From positions 62,001-126,000 of the forward strand of contig CAZVPI010000001.1 in assembly GCA_964628035.1 (NCBI GenBank): a DNA stretch of 64,000 nt. The letters are read 5' to 3'. This DNA is from UBA2199 sp964628035 (GTDB taxonomy: Bacteria > Acidobacteriota > Aminicenantia > UBA2199). Of the stretch, positions 7,734-16,117 are shown piece by piece. The translations under genes were made by a program, and so were the position numbers. Below the pieces are notes generated by a model. That model was not told the DNA's origin. It made no database searches and was given only the letters and a program-made list of their open reading frames with translations. Each line of letters opens with the position of its first letter. Position 1 is the first letter of the stretch.

Positions 7734-9356
7734 ATGCTGTCCTATCTCAAGGTGCAGAACCTGGCGGTTGTGGAGAAGGTCGGGCTCGACTTCTCCCCGG
7801 GCTTGAACGTCCTGACCGGCGAGACCGGCGCCGGCAAGTCGATCCTCATCGACGCCGTCTCGCTGCTGCTCAACAAGAAGGCGCCGGCCGGGCTGATCCG
7901 CGGCGGCGAGGAGAAGCTCGTGGTCGAGGCCCTGTTCTCCAGCAACGACCAGGAGACCGTTCTGCGCCGCGAGATCAGCCGCGGCAAGTCGCTCGCCTTT
8001 TACGACAACGAGCCGGCACCGTTCGCCCGCCTGCAGCAGGCGGCCGAGGCGCAGCTCAACATCTACGGTCAGAAGGACCACGTTTTCCTGCTCAACACCG
8101 CCAACCACCAGATCTATCTTGACCAGTTCGCCGGCAACGGCGCGATCCTGGAGGACCTGGCCGAGGCCTGCCGCCGGGTGCGCGCCCTGCAGGCCCGGCT
8201 GCGCGACCTGCGCGGCAGGAAGCAGCAGGCGCAGGAACGCCTTGACTACCTGGACTTCCAGCTGCAGGAGATCGACCAGCTGGACCTGAAGGCCGGCGAC
8301 GAGGAGGCCTGGCGCGAGCGGCTGAGGATTCTCGCCGCCGCCGAGACCATCCGCGCCAGGGCCGACGCCCTGGTCGAGGACCTGTACGGCCGCGACGACT
8401 CGGCCTACGGCCTCCTGGCCCGCTCCCTGCCCGCCGCCGAGTACCTGAAAGAGATGTTCCCCGACTTCGCCCCGCTCAAGGAGGAGATCGACCGCTTCTA
8501 CGGCGCTCTGCCGGAGATCTCGGCCACGCTCAGCTCGCTGGCGGCCAAGGTCGAGTTCAGCGAGGACGAGCTGAACGAGACCGCCTCCCGGCTCTCGCGC
8601 CTGGAGCGCCTCAAGGCCAAGCACAAGCTGGACGCCGACGGCCTGCTGCGCCGGGCCGAGGAGCTGCGCGCCGAGCGCGACGGGCTGCTCAACCTGCACG
8701 TCGACCTGGGCGATGCCGAGGGCGAGATGGCCCAGGCTCTGGCCGACTACCGTTCGCGCATGCAGGCCCTGCGCCAGGCGCGGGCCCAGGCAGCGAAAAA
8801 GCTGGCCGTGCTGGTGGTCAAGGAGCTGGCCCGGCTGGAGATGGCCAGGTCCCGCTTCGAGGCCCGGGTCGAGGAGGTCGTGCCCGACGAGGCCAACGTC
8901 GCCGAGAACGGCACCGACCGCGTCGAATTCTATTTCAGCTCCAACCCCGGCCAGCCTCCCGGCAGGCTGAAGGACGTCGCCTCGGGCGGCGAGCTGTCGC
9001 GGCTGATGCTGGTGCTGAAGTCGCTGTCGGGCGACGAATCGGGCGCCACCTTCATCTTCGACGAGATCGACGCCGGCATCGGCGGCAAGACGGCCGAGTT
9101 CGTCGGCGAAAAGCTGCGCCGCATCGCCGCCCGCAACCAGGTCATCTGCATCTCGCACCTGCCGCAGATCGCCCGCTTCGCCGACCGCCACTTCCTCATC
9201 CGCAAAGAGGTGCGCGGCGAGCGCACCTACAGCTCGGCCTCGGTCCTGGAGAAGGAGGAGCGCGTGCGCGAGATCGCCCGGCTGATGGCCGGCAGCGCCA
9301 TCAACGCCGACGTGCTCAAGGCCGCCGAGCTGCTCCTGTCGCGCGCGGCCGAATGA
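7734..9356 (+). CDS. recN: DNA repair protein RecN
   Basis: A 540-residue SMC-like ATPase for double-strand-break repair. Walker A is GETGAGKS (residues 29-36). Long coiled coils fill the middle. The ABC signature SGGELSRLMLVLK lies near residue 416, Walker B FIFDEIDAGIGG near 440, and the H-loop ISHLPQIARFADRHF follows, which is the typical RecN C-terminus. Length matches the family (about 550). The ATG at 7734 is chosen because the N-terminal beta strand LKVQNLAVVEKV starts right after it; the frame is open further upstream but without conserved residues. The end overlaps miaB by 4 nt (ATGA). Confidence 0.96.
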   Translation: MLSYLKVQNLAVVEKVGLDFSPGLNVLTGETGAGKSILIDAVSLLLNKKAPAGLIRGGEEKLVVEALFSSNDQETVLRREISRGKSLAFYDNEPAPFARLQQAAEAQLNIYGQKDHVFLLNTANHQIYLDQFAGNGAILEDLAEACRRVRALQARLRDLRGRKQQAQERLDYLDFQLQEIDQLDLKAGDEEAWRERLRILAAAETIRARADALVEDLYGRDDSAYGLLARSLPAAEYLKEMFPDFAPLKEEIDRFYGALPEISATLSSLAAKVEFSEDELNETASRLSRLERLKAKHKLDADGLLRRAEELRAERDGLLNLHVDLGDAEGEMAQALADYRSRMQALRQARAQAAKKLAVLVVKELARLEMARSRFEARVEEVVPDEANVAENGTDRVEFYFSSNPGQPPGRLKDVASGGELSRLMLVLKSLSGDESGATFIFDEIDAGIGGKTAEFVGEKLRRIAARNQVICISHLPQIARFADRHFLIRKEVRGERTYSSASVLEKEERVREIARLMAGSAINADVLKAAELLLSRAAE

Positions 9357-10639
9357 CCTTTTTCATCAAGACCTTCGGCTGCCAGATGAACGTCAGCGAC
9401 TCGGAAAAGATCCGCCACCTGCTCCTGGAAAAAGGGCTGCGCCCGGCCCCCGAGGCCGAGGCCGACCTGATCGTCATCAACAGCTGCGCCGTGCGCGCCC
9501 GGCCGCAGGAGAAGATCTTCTCCTACGCCGGCCGCTTCCCGCGCCCCAAAAAGGTGATCGTCGCCGGCTGCGTGGCCCAATCCGAGAAACGAGGCCTTTT
9601 CGCGCGCCGGGCCCGCATCGACTACGTGGTGGGCACCCACCAGTTCCACCGCATCGGCGAGATCGTCGACGAGATCCGCTCGGGGCGCTATCCCGGGGCG
9701 GCCGTCGGCTTCAGCCGCAGCTGGCAGGAGCTCGTTCCCGGCGCCGGCGCCCGCGACAGCTCCGTGACCGCATTCCTGTCGATCATGGAAGGCTGCGACA
9801 ATTTCTGCTCTTATTGCATCGTCCCCTTCACCCGCGGCCGCGAAAAGCACCGCCCGCTGGCGGCGATCCTGGGCGAGGCCGAGGCGCTCGCCGCCGCCGG
9901 ATTCCCGGAGGTCGTCCTGCTGGGCCAGAACGTCAACCACTGGCGCGACCCCGCCAGCGGCGAAGGTTTCCCCTCCCTGCTGCAACGCCTCTCCCGGCTG
10001 CCCATCCCCTGGATCCGCTTCATCACCTCCTATCCCGGCTACCACGATCCCAAGTTCGTCGACGTCATGGCCGCCAGCCGCAACATCGCCCGCCACATCC
10101 ATTTCCCGGCCCAGTCGGGATCGACCCGCCTGCTGCGGCGCATGAACCGCGCGTATACCCGTTCCCAATACCTGGGCATCGTCTCCGCCTTCCGCCGCGC
10201 CATGCCGGAAATGAAGTTCAGCTCCGACTTCATCGTCGGCTTCCCGGGCGAGAGCGAGCGCGACTTCGCGCTGACCCTGTCGCTTCTCGAGCAGGTGGGA
10301 TACGAGTCGGTCTTCTCCTTCGTCTACTCGCCGCGCCCGCGCACCAAGGCCGCCGCCTGGCCCTCCGACGTGCCGGCGGCGCTGGCCAAGGAGCGGCTGC
10401 TGGCCCTTCAGGAGAAGCAGGCGGCGATCCAGCTGAAGAACAACCTGGGCCTGGTCGGGAGCACGCTGGAAGTCCTGGTCAGCGAAAGCCACCCGCGGAA
10501 AAAGGGCGAGAGGATCGGACGCACGGAAAGCTACCGCGTGGTCAACTTCCCCTCCACTACGCCGGTCGGCAGGTTCACGAAGGTGCGCATCACAGGCGCC
10601 GGCCCCCATTCGCTGCGCGGCGAGGAGTGCCGCGATTAA
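9353..10639 (+). CDS. miaB: tRNA-2-methylthio-N6-dimethylallyladenosine synthase MiaB
   Basis: A 428-residue radical-SAM methylthiotransferase that adds a methylthio group to i6A37 of tRNAs. The N-terminal UPF0004 domain has the three auxiliary-cluster cysteines in KTFGCQMN, INSCAVRARP and VAGCVAQSE. The radical-SAM motif CDNFCSYC is near residue 148. A TRAM-like C-terminus follows (VLVSESHPRKKG to the end). MiaB rather than RimO or MtaB is chosen because of the NSCAVR and GQNVNHW-type motifs and the length. It starts inside the recN stop, so it is translationally coupled. Confidence 0.92.
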   Translation: MTFFIKTFGCQMNVSDSEKIRHLLLEKGLRPAPEAEADLIVINSCAVRARPQEKIFSYAGRFPRPKKVIVAGCVAQSEKRGLFARRARIDYVVGTHQFHRIGEIVDEIRSGRYPGAAVGFSRSWQELVPGAGARDSSVTAFLSIMEGCDNFCSYCIVPFTRGREKHRPLAAILGEAEALAAAGFPEVVLLGQNVNHWRDPASGEGFPSLLQRLSRLPIPWIRFITSYPGYHDPKFVDVMAASRNIARHIHFPAQSGSTRLLRRMNRAYTRSQYLGIVSAFRRAMPEMKFSSDFIVGFPGESERDFALTLSLLEQVGYESVFSFVYSPRPRTKAAAWPSDVPAALAKERLLALQEKQAAIQLKNNLGLVGSTLEVLVSESHPRKKGERIGRTESYRVVNFPSTTPVGRFTKVRITGAGPHSLRGEECRD

Positions 10640-10643
10640 GCCC

Positions 10644-12110
10644 ATGCCCGCAAAAACAGGGTGGCGGCCCGGGCGGGGCTTCATGCCCCTGTACCCCCTG
10701 TTGTTCGCCCTGCACCCGGCCCTGTTCCTCTATCTGCGCAACATCCGCGAGGTCTCCTGGCCGCAGGCCCTGTGGGCGAGCGCCGCATCCCTGGGCCTTG
10801 TCATCCTCCTGTGGCCCTGCACGCGCTGGATCTCCGCGGACAGGGAGAAGCGCGGGCTGAGCCTGCTTCTCTTCCTGCTGGTCTTTCATGCCTACGGCCT
10901 GTATTTCAAGGAAATCGCCGGCCTGCTGCCACAGGGCTGGCCGCCGCTCGCCGTCCACGGTGCGGCCGTGGCCCCCCTGGCGGCGACCTGGCTCGTTCTG
11001 ATCCGCCTCATTCGCCGCTCGCGGGCCTCTCTTCCCATGTGGGGTCGGGCCCTGAATGCGGCGGCGATGGTCCTGATCGCCTGGACCGCGGCAGGCATCG
11101 TCCTGCACTTCGCCCTGGCCAACGGCCGCAGGCCCGCGAGCACCGCGCCTTCGCAGCCGGCTGGCGGCCAATCTCCCCCCGACATCTACTGCATCGTGCT
11201 TGACGAATTCGTGGCTCCCGAAGCGGCCCTAAGGCTCTTTGCCCATGACAACCGCCGCTTCGTCGCCGACCTGCGTTCCCTGGGATTCTTCGTCGCCGAG
11301 GGAAGCGAATCCCGCTTCGCGCGCAGCGAACCCGCCCTGGCCGACCTGCTGAACTTCGGCGAATACGACGCGAACGATGACCCCTATGCGCAAGTCCGCC
11401 GCAACCGCGTCGTTTCCTCCTTGCGGGGGAGAGGCTATCGCATCATCGAGTTCGCCGGCGTGAACTGGCTGTTTTTGGAAGCGGCCGACCAGCGCTTCTA
11501 TTATGATCTCTCCCATGCCTCTCTCTTTTTCGACGATTATTACCGGACCCTGGCCGAAAGGACTCTGTTGCGCTTCCTGGTCGATTCGTGGCGGCACAGG
11601 AAGACCGACCTGGGCCGATACTACCGGCAGCGCATTCTGAGCGTGTTCGCGGATCTGCCCGCGGCGGCGGCCCAGGCAGGCCCCAAATTCGTCTACGTGC
11701 ACCTGCTCTCCCCCCACGAGCCGTTCGTGTTCAGGGCCGATGGCGGCAGCGTCGCGCCGGAGCATATCTGGGACCATTCCGTCCCGCGGTATTACCTGGA
11801 GCAATACAGCTATATCAGCGACCGGATCGTGAAGCTTGTCTCCTCGCTCCTGCGCGAATCGTCCCGCCCGCCGGTCATCCTGCTGCTTTCCGATCACGGC
11901 TACCGCGGTTCACGCCGCCCGGACAGCATCGTGCCCAGGGAGGAGATGCGGCGCGTGCTCAACGCCCTTTATCTCCCTGGAGGCGCGGGCGAACCCCTTC
12001 CCGCCGACCTGCCGCCCAGAAACAATTTCCGCCTGGTCTTCAACCTCTACTTCGGCGGCGAATTCAAGCTGCTGCCAGCAGCCGGGAATACGGAGCGGTC
12101 CGGGGATTAG
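10644..12110 (+). CDS. membrane-anchored sulfatase-like (alkaline phosphatase superfamily) protein, copy 1
   Basis: A 488-residue protein with about five membrane helices in residues 15-160 and an extracytoplasmic metallo-hydrolase domain after it. PDIYCIVLDEF near residue 179 gives the first metal-binding aspartate, a Ser/Thr nucleophile is likely in SRFARSEPALADLLN, and KFVYVHLLSPHEPFVF and LLLSDHGYRGS give the other metal ligands. LtaS/EptA-type enzymes of this superfamily transfer or remove phosphate-linked groups on lipids or glycans, while true sulfatases carry CXPXR, which is absent here. It is a full-length paralogue of the gene at 30490; both have 14 residues before the first helix, supporting this start. 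It overlaps the convergent OsmC gene by 4 nt. Confidence 0.85.
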   Translation: MPAKTGWRPGRGFMPLYPLLFALHPALFLYLRNIREVSWPQALWASAASLGLVILLWPCTRWISADREKRGLSLLLFLLVFHAYGLYFKEIAGLLPQGWPPLAVHGAAVAPLAATWLVLIRLIRRSRASLPMWGRALNAAAMVLIAWTAAGIVLHFALANGRRPASTAPSQPAGGQSPPDIYCIVLDEFVAPEAALRLFAHDNRRFVADLRSLGFFVAEGSESRFARSEPALADLLNFGEYDANDDPYAQVRRNRVVSSLRGRGYRIIEFAGVNWLFLEAADQRFYYDLSHASLFFDDYYRTLAERTLLRFLVDSWRHRKTDLGRYYRQRILSVFADLPAAAAQAGPKFVYVHLLSPHEPFVFRADGGSVAPEHIWDHSVPRYYLEQYSYISDRIVKLVSSLLRESSRPPVILLLSDHGYRGSRRPDSIVPREEMRRVLNALYLPGGAGEPLPADLPPRNNFRLVFNLYFGGEFKLLPAAGNTERSGD

Positions 12111-12535
12111 GAGGCCGCGACGTTCGCTTTCCAGGAGATCTCGACGTTTCCCTTCAGCATGGCCCAGACCGGGCAGATCGACCCCTCGGCCAGGGAAACG
12201 GCCTTCTCCAGGTCGGCGGGGCCGGCATCGGGGGAGGTCAGCGTGAACTCAAGGTCGATGCGGGTGAACGAGGTGGGATGCTCGCTGCGCCGCTGCCCCC
12301 AGGCGCCGACGCGGAAGCCGGCCACGGTCTTCTTCATCCGCCGCAGCAGCGGCACCACGGCCGTGGCGCTGCAGGCGGCAAGGCTCAGCAGCAGCAGCTC
12401 CAGCCCGCTGTAGCCCCGGCCCTCGCCCAGGGGCGGGAAATGGTCGGCGTCGATTGGCGGCAGGCCGCGGGTGGAGCCGCGCAGCAGCACCTTGTCGTTG
12501 ACCAGCTCGACGGAAATGGAAGCTTGGTTTTCCAT
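12107..12535 (-). CDS. OsmC/Ohr-family peroxiredoxin-like protein
   Basis: A 142-residue OsmC-fold protein. The two redox cysteines are in SLAACSATAVVPLLRR and GSICPVWAMLKGN, the usual family positions for thiol-dependent reduction of organic hydroperoxides. The middle motif GEGRGYSGLELLLLSLAACS is characteristic of the YhfA/OsmC group. It lies 15 nt downstream of ligA on the same strand and is probably co-transcribed with it. Its exact substrate cannot be assigned. Confidence 0.9.
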   Translation of the reverse strand: MENQASISVELVNDKVLLRGSTRGLPPIDADHFPPLGEGRGYSGLELLLLSLAACSATAVVPLLRRMKKTVAGFRVGAWGQRRSEHPTSFTRIDLEFTLTSPDAGPADLEKAVSLAEGSICPVWAMLKGNVEISWKANVAAS

Positions 12536-12550
12536 GAAGCCCCCGTGAAT

Positions 12551-14617
12551 TCAGGATTTCTTTTCCAGCATGGCGATGAACTCGTCCTCGGAAACGACCG
12601 CCACCTTGAGCTTGTCGGCCTTGGCCAGCTTGGAGCCGGGGCCGGCGCCGGCCAACAGGTGGGTGGTGCGGGCGCTGACGCTTTCGGTGACCCGGCCGCC
12701 GCGGCGGCGGATCTCCTCGGCGGCCCGCGCGCGCGGGTTGAACGCCGTGAACGAGCCGGTGATCGCCCACACCTGGCCGGCGAAGGAATCGTCCACACGC
12801 GCCGCCGCCCCCTGCTCGCGGAAATTCAGGCCTGCGGCGCGCAGTTCGCGGATCAGCTCCAGGTTGGCCGGATCGCGGAAATGGGCCACCAGCTGGCGGG
12901 CCGTGGCCTCGCCGATACCCTCGACGGCGGCGAAGGCCTGCCAGTCATCGCGCGCGGCAACGGCGAGGATCGTGTCGATGTCGGCGAAGCCATGCTCCAC
13001 CAGGGCCACGGCGCCGGCGGCGGCCAGCCCCTCGAATCCCAGGGAGGCCAGGACGCGGCGGAAGGGCTGTTCCTTGCTTTTCTCCACGCTGGCGCGGATG
13101 CGGGCGATCTTCCTCTCCTTGAATCCCTCCTCGCCTTCCAGCTTCGCGTAATCGAAGCAGTAGAGGTCGGGGATGGAGCGCACCCAGCCCTTTTCGTAGA
13201 GGAAGGCGATGGTTTTCTCGCCGAGCGTCTCGATGTCCATCTGCTCCTTGGCGCAGAAATGGGCGAGGGCCCGCCGCTGCCGCTCGGGGCAGAGGCCGTT
13301 GCGGCAGAAATGGTGCGCCCCCTCCTTGACCAGCGACGAGCCGCAGAACGGGCAGTGCCCGGGCAGCCGGTAGACCGAGGGATCGGCCTCGCTCTTTTCC
13401 AGGACCTCGTCGACGGCGGGGATGACGTCGCCGCGCTTGGAGATGGCCACCTGGTCGCCCGGCCCCAGCTCCAGCATGTCGATGTAGTCCTGGTTGTGCA
13501 GTGTGGCCCGGGTGACGGTGCTGCCGGCGAGCGCGACCGGGCTGAGCAGCGCCACCGGCGTCACCCGGCCGTTGCGCCCCACCTGCACCTGCACCCCCAA
13601 CAGCACGGTGCGCGCCTGCGGCGCCTCGAACTTGAAGGCCATGGCCCAGCGCGGGTGATGGGCGGTGAAGCCCAGCTCCTGGCGCGCGTCGAGGTCGGCC
13701 AGCTTGACCACCAGGCCGTCGATGTCGTAGGGGACCCGGCCGCGGTCAACGCCGCGCCGGCGCAGGAAATCCTCGACGGCCGCCAGCGGCCCGGCCTCGG
13801 CCTCGGGGAAAAGCGCCTGCGCCTGTTGCCGCCGTGCCTCGTCGTCGCAGAAAAAGCCGAACCGCGGGTTGACGCGGAACCCCAGGTCGCGCAGCCGGGC
13901 CAGGACCTGCAGATGGTCGCCGAAGGGGTTGCCGGCGGGCCGGGCTTCCCGGCCGGCCGGGAAAAATCCCTCGTAAGCGAAGAGGTTGAGCGGCACGCGG
14001 GCGGTCTGCGACGACTTGAGGTTGCGCAGCGAGCCGGCCGCCAGGTTGCGCGGGTTGGCGTATTTCTCCTCCAGGGCGGCGTTGTAGCGGTCAAAGTCGG
14101 CGCGGGTGATGTAGACCTCGCCGCGCACGGCCAGCGCCCGGCGTTCGTCGATGCGCAGCGGCACCTGGCCGATGGTGCGCACGTTGTCGCCGACCTCGTT
14201 GCCGACCAGGCCGTTGCCCCGCGTCAGGGCGTGGCGCAGCTCGCCGCCCTCGTAATACAGGACGATGGAGGCGCCGTCGATCTTTTCCTCGACGGTGAAG
14301 GCGGCGCCGGGGCCGCAGGCCTCGGCGGTCTTGCGCAGCCAGGCCGCCGCGGCGGCCGGGTCGTAGACCTTGTCCAGGCTGAGCACCGGCACCGAATGCG
14401 CCCGCTCGGGAAAGCTGCCGTCCAGGTCGGAGCCGACGCGGCGGGTGGGCGAATTGGCGCCGGCGAACTGCGGGTAGCGCCGCTCCAGCTGCGCCAGCTC
14501 GTCGAGCAGCCGGTCGTACTCGGCGTCGCTGATCTCGGGGCGGGCCAGGACATAGTAAAGATGCTGATGGCGCAGCAATTCCCGGGCCAGCTCCTCCATG
14601 CGCTTGCGGGGTTCCAT
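12551..14617 (-). CDS. ligA: NAD-dependent DNA ligase LigA
   Basis: A 688-residue replication and repair ligase. In order: the Ia domain (YDRLLDEL, residues 34-41), the adenylation domain with catalytic Lys112 in EEKIDGAS, the OB fold, a four-cysteine zinc finger around residues 420-441 (CPFCGSSL, FCRNGLCP), helix-hairpin-helix repeats and a C-terminal BRCT domain (FAGQVWAITGSF to the end). Length and domain set are normal. The ATG at 14617 is chosen because the conserved N-terminus starts there and TATAAT ends 6 nt upstream; the frame stays open for 35 further codons upstream. Confidence 0.97.
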   Translation of the reverse strand: MEPRKRMEELARELLRHQHLYYVLARPEISDAEYDRLLDELAQLERRYPQFAGANSPTRRVGSDLDGSFPERAHSVPVLSLDKVYDPAAAAAWLRKTAEACGPGAAFTVEEKIDGASIVLYYEGGELRHALTRGNGLVGNEVGDNVRTIGQVPLRIDERRALAVRGEVYITRADFDRYNAALEEKYANPRNLAAGSLRNLKSSQTARVPLNLFAYEGFFPAGREARPAGNPFGDHLQVLARLRDLGFRVNPRFGFFCDDEARRQQAQALFPEAEAGPLAAVEDFLRRRGVDRGRVPYDIDGLVVKLADLDARQELGFTAHHPRWAMAFKFEAPQARTVLLGVQVQVGRNGRVTPVALLSPVALAGSTVTRATLHNQDYIDMLELGPGDQVAISKRGDVIPAVDEVLEKSEADPSVYRLPGHCPFCGSSLVKEGAHHFCRNGLCPERQRRALAHFCAKEQMDIETLGEKTIAFLYEKGWVRSIPDLYCFDYAKLEGEEGFKERKIARIRASVEKSKEQPFRRVLASLGFEGLAAAGAVALVEHGFADIDTILAVAARDDWQAFAAVEGIGEATARQLVAHFRDPANLELIRELRAAGLNFREQGAAARVDDSFAGQVWAITGSFTAFNPRARAAEEIRRRGGRVTESVSARTTHLLAGAGPGSKLAKADKLKVAVVSEDEFIAMLEKKS

Positions 14618-14623
14618 GCGGCT

Positions 14624-14652
14624 ATTATAGGAAAATCGCCGAGGCGAGTAAA
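14624..14652 (-). promoter_or_regulatory. predicted leaderless promoter of ligA
   Basis: On the minus strand TTTACT (14652-14647), a 17-nt spacer and a perfect TATAAT (14629-14624), followed by 6 nt and the ligA ATG. The expected transcription start coincides with the start codon. Confidence 0.7.
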
Positions 14653-14671
14653 TCGGGCTGAGCGCCTCCCC

Positions 14672-14700
14672 TTGACAAACGAAAGAAATTTTTTTACCAT
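14672..14700 (+). promoter_or_regulatory. promoter of the DUF4388 gene
   Basis: TTGACA (14672-14677), 17 nt, TACCAT (14695-14700), divergent from the ligA promoter. It leaves a leader of about 27 nt that carries a purine-rich AAGAGAGA before the ATG at 14734. Confidence 0.6.
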
Positions 14701-14733
14701 GAACGCGCGAATCCACCACCAAGAAGAGAGAAC

Positions 14734-15276
14734 ATGAGCCTAAAAGGGAATTTGAGTTCGATCAACCTGGCCGACATCATCCAGCTGGTTTCCAATTCCA
14801 AGCAGACCGGCCGCTTCGTCCTGCAGCGCGCCAGCGGCCAGAAGGGCGCCATCTACCTGAAGGCCGGCGAGATCGTCCACGCCGAGGTCGACGAATACAA
14901 GGGCGAGGACGCCATCTTCACCGTCATCTCCTGGGACGACGGCGAGTTCGCCTTCGAGGAGGGGGCCTTCGACGTCGGCGCCGGCAGCGTCATCCGCCCC
15001 ATCACCTCGCTGCTGATGGAGGCGGCGCGGCGCATCGACGAGTGGAAGCTGTTGCGCAAGAAGATCGGCTCGATCAACGCCGTCCCCGAGTTCAGCTCCA
15101 TCGACCGCCAGGAGCGGCGCAAGATCTCGCTGTCGACCATGGAGTGGGTCATCATCGCCAAGATCGACGGCAAGAAGAGCATCGACCAGATCTCGCGTGA
15201 GTGCGGCGTCAACATCTACGACACCTCGCGCATCATCTACGGGATGGTCACGTCAGACCTGATCAAATTGAAATAG
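14734..15276 (+). CDS. DUF4388 (PATAN-type) domain protein
   Basis: A 180-residue cytoplasmic protein. Residues 1-100 match the DUF4388 pattern: MSLKGNLSSINLADIIQLVS, then SGQKGAIYLKAGEIVHAE and WDDGEFAFEEG. Such domains occur in delta-proteobacterial, acidobacterial and related signalling proteins and are thought to mediate protein contacts in gliding or two-component pathways. Residues 110-180 look like a small helical, possibly winged-helix-like domain (MEWVIIAKIDGKKSIDQI, YDTSRIIYGMV). No catalytic residues are seen. It is monocistronic from its own promoter, so context does not reveal its target. Confidence 0.8.
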   Translation: MSLKGNLSSINLADIIQLVSNSKQTGRFVLQRASGQKGAIYLKAGEIVHAEVDEYKGEDAIFTVISWDDGEFAFEEGAFDVGAGSVIRPITSLLMEAARRIDEWKLLRKKIGSINAVPEFSSIDRQERRKISLSTMEWVIIAKIDGKKSIDQISRECGVNIYDTSRIIYGMVTSDLIKLK

Positions 15277-15284
15277 CCGAGAAT

Positions 15285-15640
15285 GGCAATGTTCATGATC
15301 GTGATAGCAGGGGCCATGGCGCAAACACTTTCTAACGATCTGGAAAAATACTTGTAAGACTTATTTTCCAAGCACCCGGCACCAAATCCCCAAGTCCCAA
15401 ATTCCGATTTCCCAAACGAAGGCACTCGGGATTCTCTTTCCTTGCTTTGGACGTTGGGTCATTCGGTCATGGGAACTTCTTTGGAATGTGGTGCTTGAAT
15501 TTTGGAGCTTTGGTCTACCCAGCTTATCTATATCGCTCAGTGGCACATGGCGTTTCACCAATGCCTTTTTGCTTTTGCCTTTGCAGTTTTTATTCCCGTG
15601 CCCGCTGCCACCACGACCACCAGCACGATCACTTACAGCC
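15285..15640. repeat. dispersed intergenic repeat, copy A, with inverted ends and 7-nt-period array
   Basis: This 371-nt gap holds no gene. Its left part (about 15294-15318, ATGATCGTGATAGCAGGGGC) and right part (about 15604-15632, CCGCTGCCACC, then AGCACGATCAC) are inverted relatives of each other and of the ends of the copies at 48.2 and 59.2 kb. At 15382-15416 there are five 7-nt units (CCAAATC, CCCAAGT, CCCAAAT, TCCGATT, TCCCAAA). A T-rich TGCCTTTTTGCTTTTGCC block follows near 15563. Base composition is far lower in GC than the flanking genes. Confidence 0.6.
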
Positions 15641-15647
15641 CGCCTGC

Positions 15648-16019
15648 CTACTCGACAATAACCAAGGCTACCGCCATTTCGCGGGTATGGGAAATGGACA
15701 AAAGGGCCCGCTTGAGCTTGCGGCTGCGGAACTGGCGCAGGGCGGCGGCGGCCAGGCGCAGCTGCGGCTTGCCCAGCTCGTCGTTCTCCACCTCCACGTC
15801 GCGCCAGCTCATGCCGTCGCGGAACCCCGTGCCCAGGGCCTTGAAGAAAGCCTCCTTGGCCGTGAAACGGGCAGCGTAATGCTGCGCTTTGGAGAACTTC
15901 GACTCGCAGTAGGCGATCTCCTTCTCTGTGAAGACGCGGGAGGCGAAGCCGCCGTCCTTCTCGACCAGCTGGCGCACCCGCTCGATCTCCACCATGTCGA
16001 CGCCGACGCCTTTGACCAT
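15648..16019 (-). CDS. acpS: holo-[acyl-carrier-protein] synthase
   Basis: A 123-residue phosphopantetheinyl transferase that moves 4'-phosphopantetheine from CoA onto acyl carrier protein. GVDMVEIERV (Asp8 and Glu11 region, metal binding) and ARFTAKEAFFKALGTG are the family signatures, and LLSISHTREMAVALVIVE is the usual C-terminus. Length is normal. The ATG at 16019 has no Shine-Dalgarno sequence but is preceded by TATACT with a 6-nt gap, as for ligA. It is divergent from the PBP gene. Confidence 0.95.
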   Translation of the reverse strand: MVKGVGVDMVEIERVRQLVEKDGGFASRVFTEKEIAYCESKFSKAQHYAARFTAKEAFFKALGTGFRDGMSWRDVEVENDELGKPQLRLAAAALRQFRSRKLKRALLSISHTREMAVALVIVE

Positions 16020-16025
16020 GGGGCG

Positions 16026-16054
16026 AGTATAGGCGAAGGGGCGGCCGAAAGCAA
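16026..16054 (-). promoter_or_regulatory. predicted leaderless promoter of acpS
   Basis: Minus strand TTGCTT (16054-16049), 17-nt spacer, TATACT (16031-16026), 6 nt, then the acpS ATG. Confidence 0.65.
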
Positions 16055-16096
16055 GCGCCGCGACGCCCGCGGCGGGATTCTTTTCCCCCGGCCGAT

Positions 16097-16106
16097 GTGG
16101 TATACT
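16097..16106 (+). promoter_or_regulatory. extended -10 element of the PBP gene
   Basis: GTGGTATACT includes TG one base before TATACT (16101-16106). The ATG at 16118 is 11 nt further on, giving a leader of only about 5 nt. A weak TTCTTT at 16078-16083 sits at the -35 distance. Confidence 0.5.
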
Positions 16107-16117
16107 GGCCGCGGACC

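Noticed and set aside
5882..8122. Open frame of 746 codons opposite the GT-C gene and into recN
   Set aside because: Gln/Glu/Gly-rich shadow translation; it crosses two promoters and two real genes.
11588..14737. Open frame of 1049 codons antisense to ligA
   Set aside because: Low-complexity translation opposite a canonical LigA; no ribosome site or domain.
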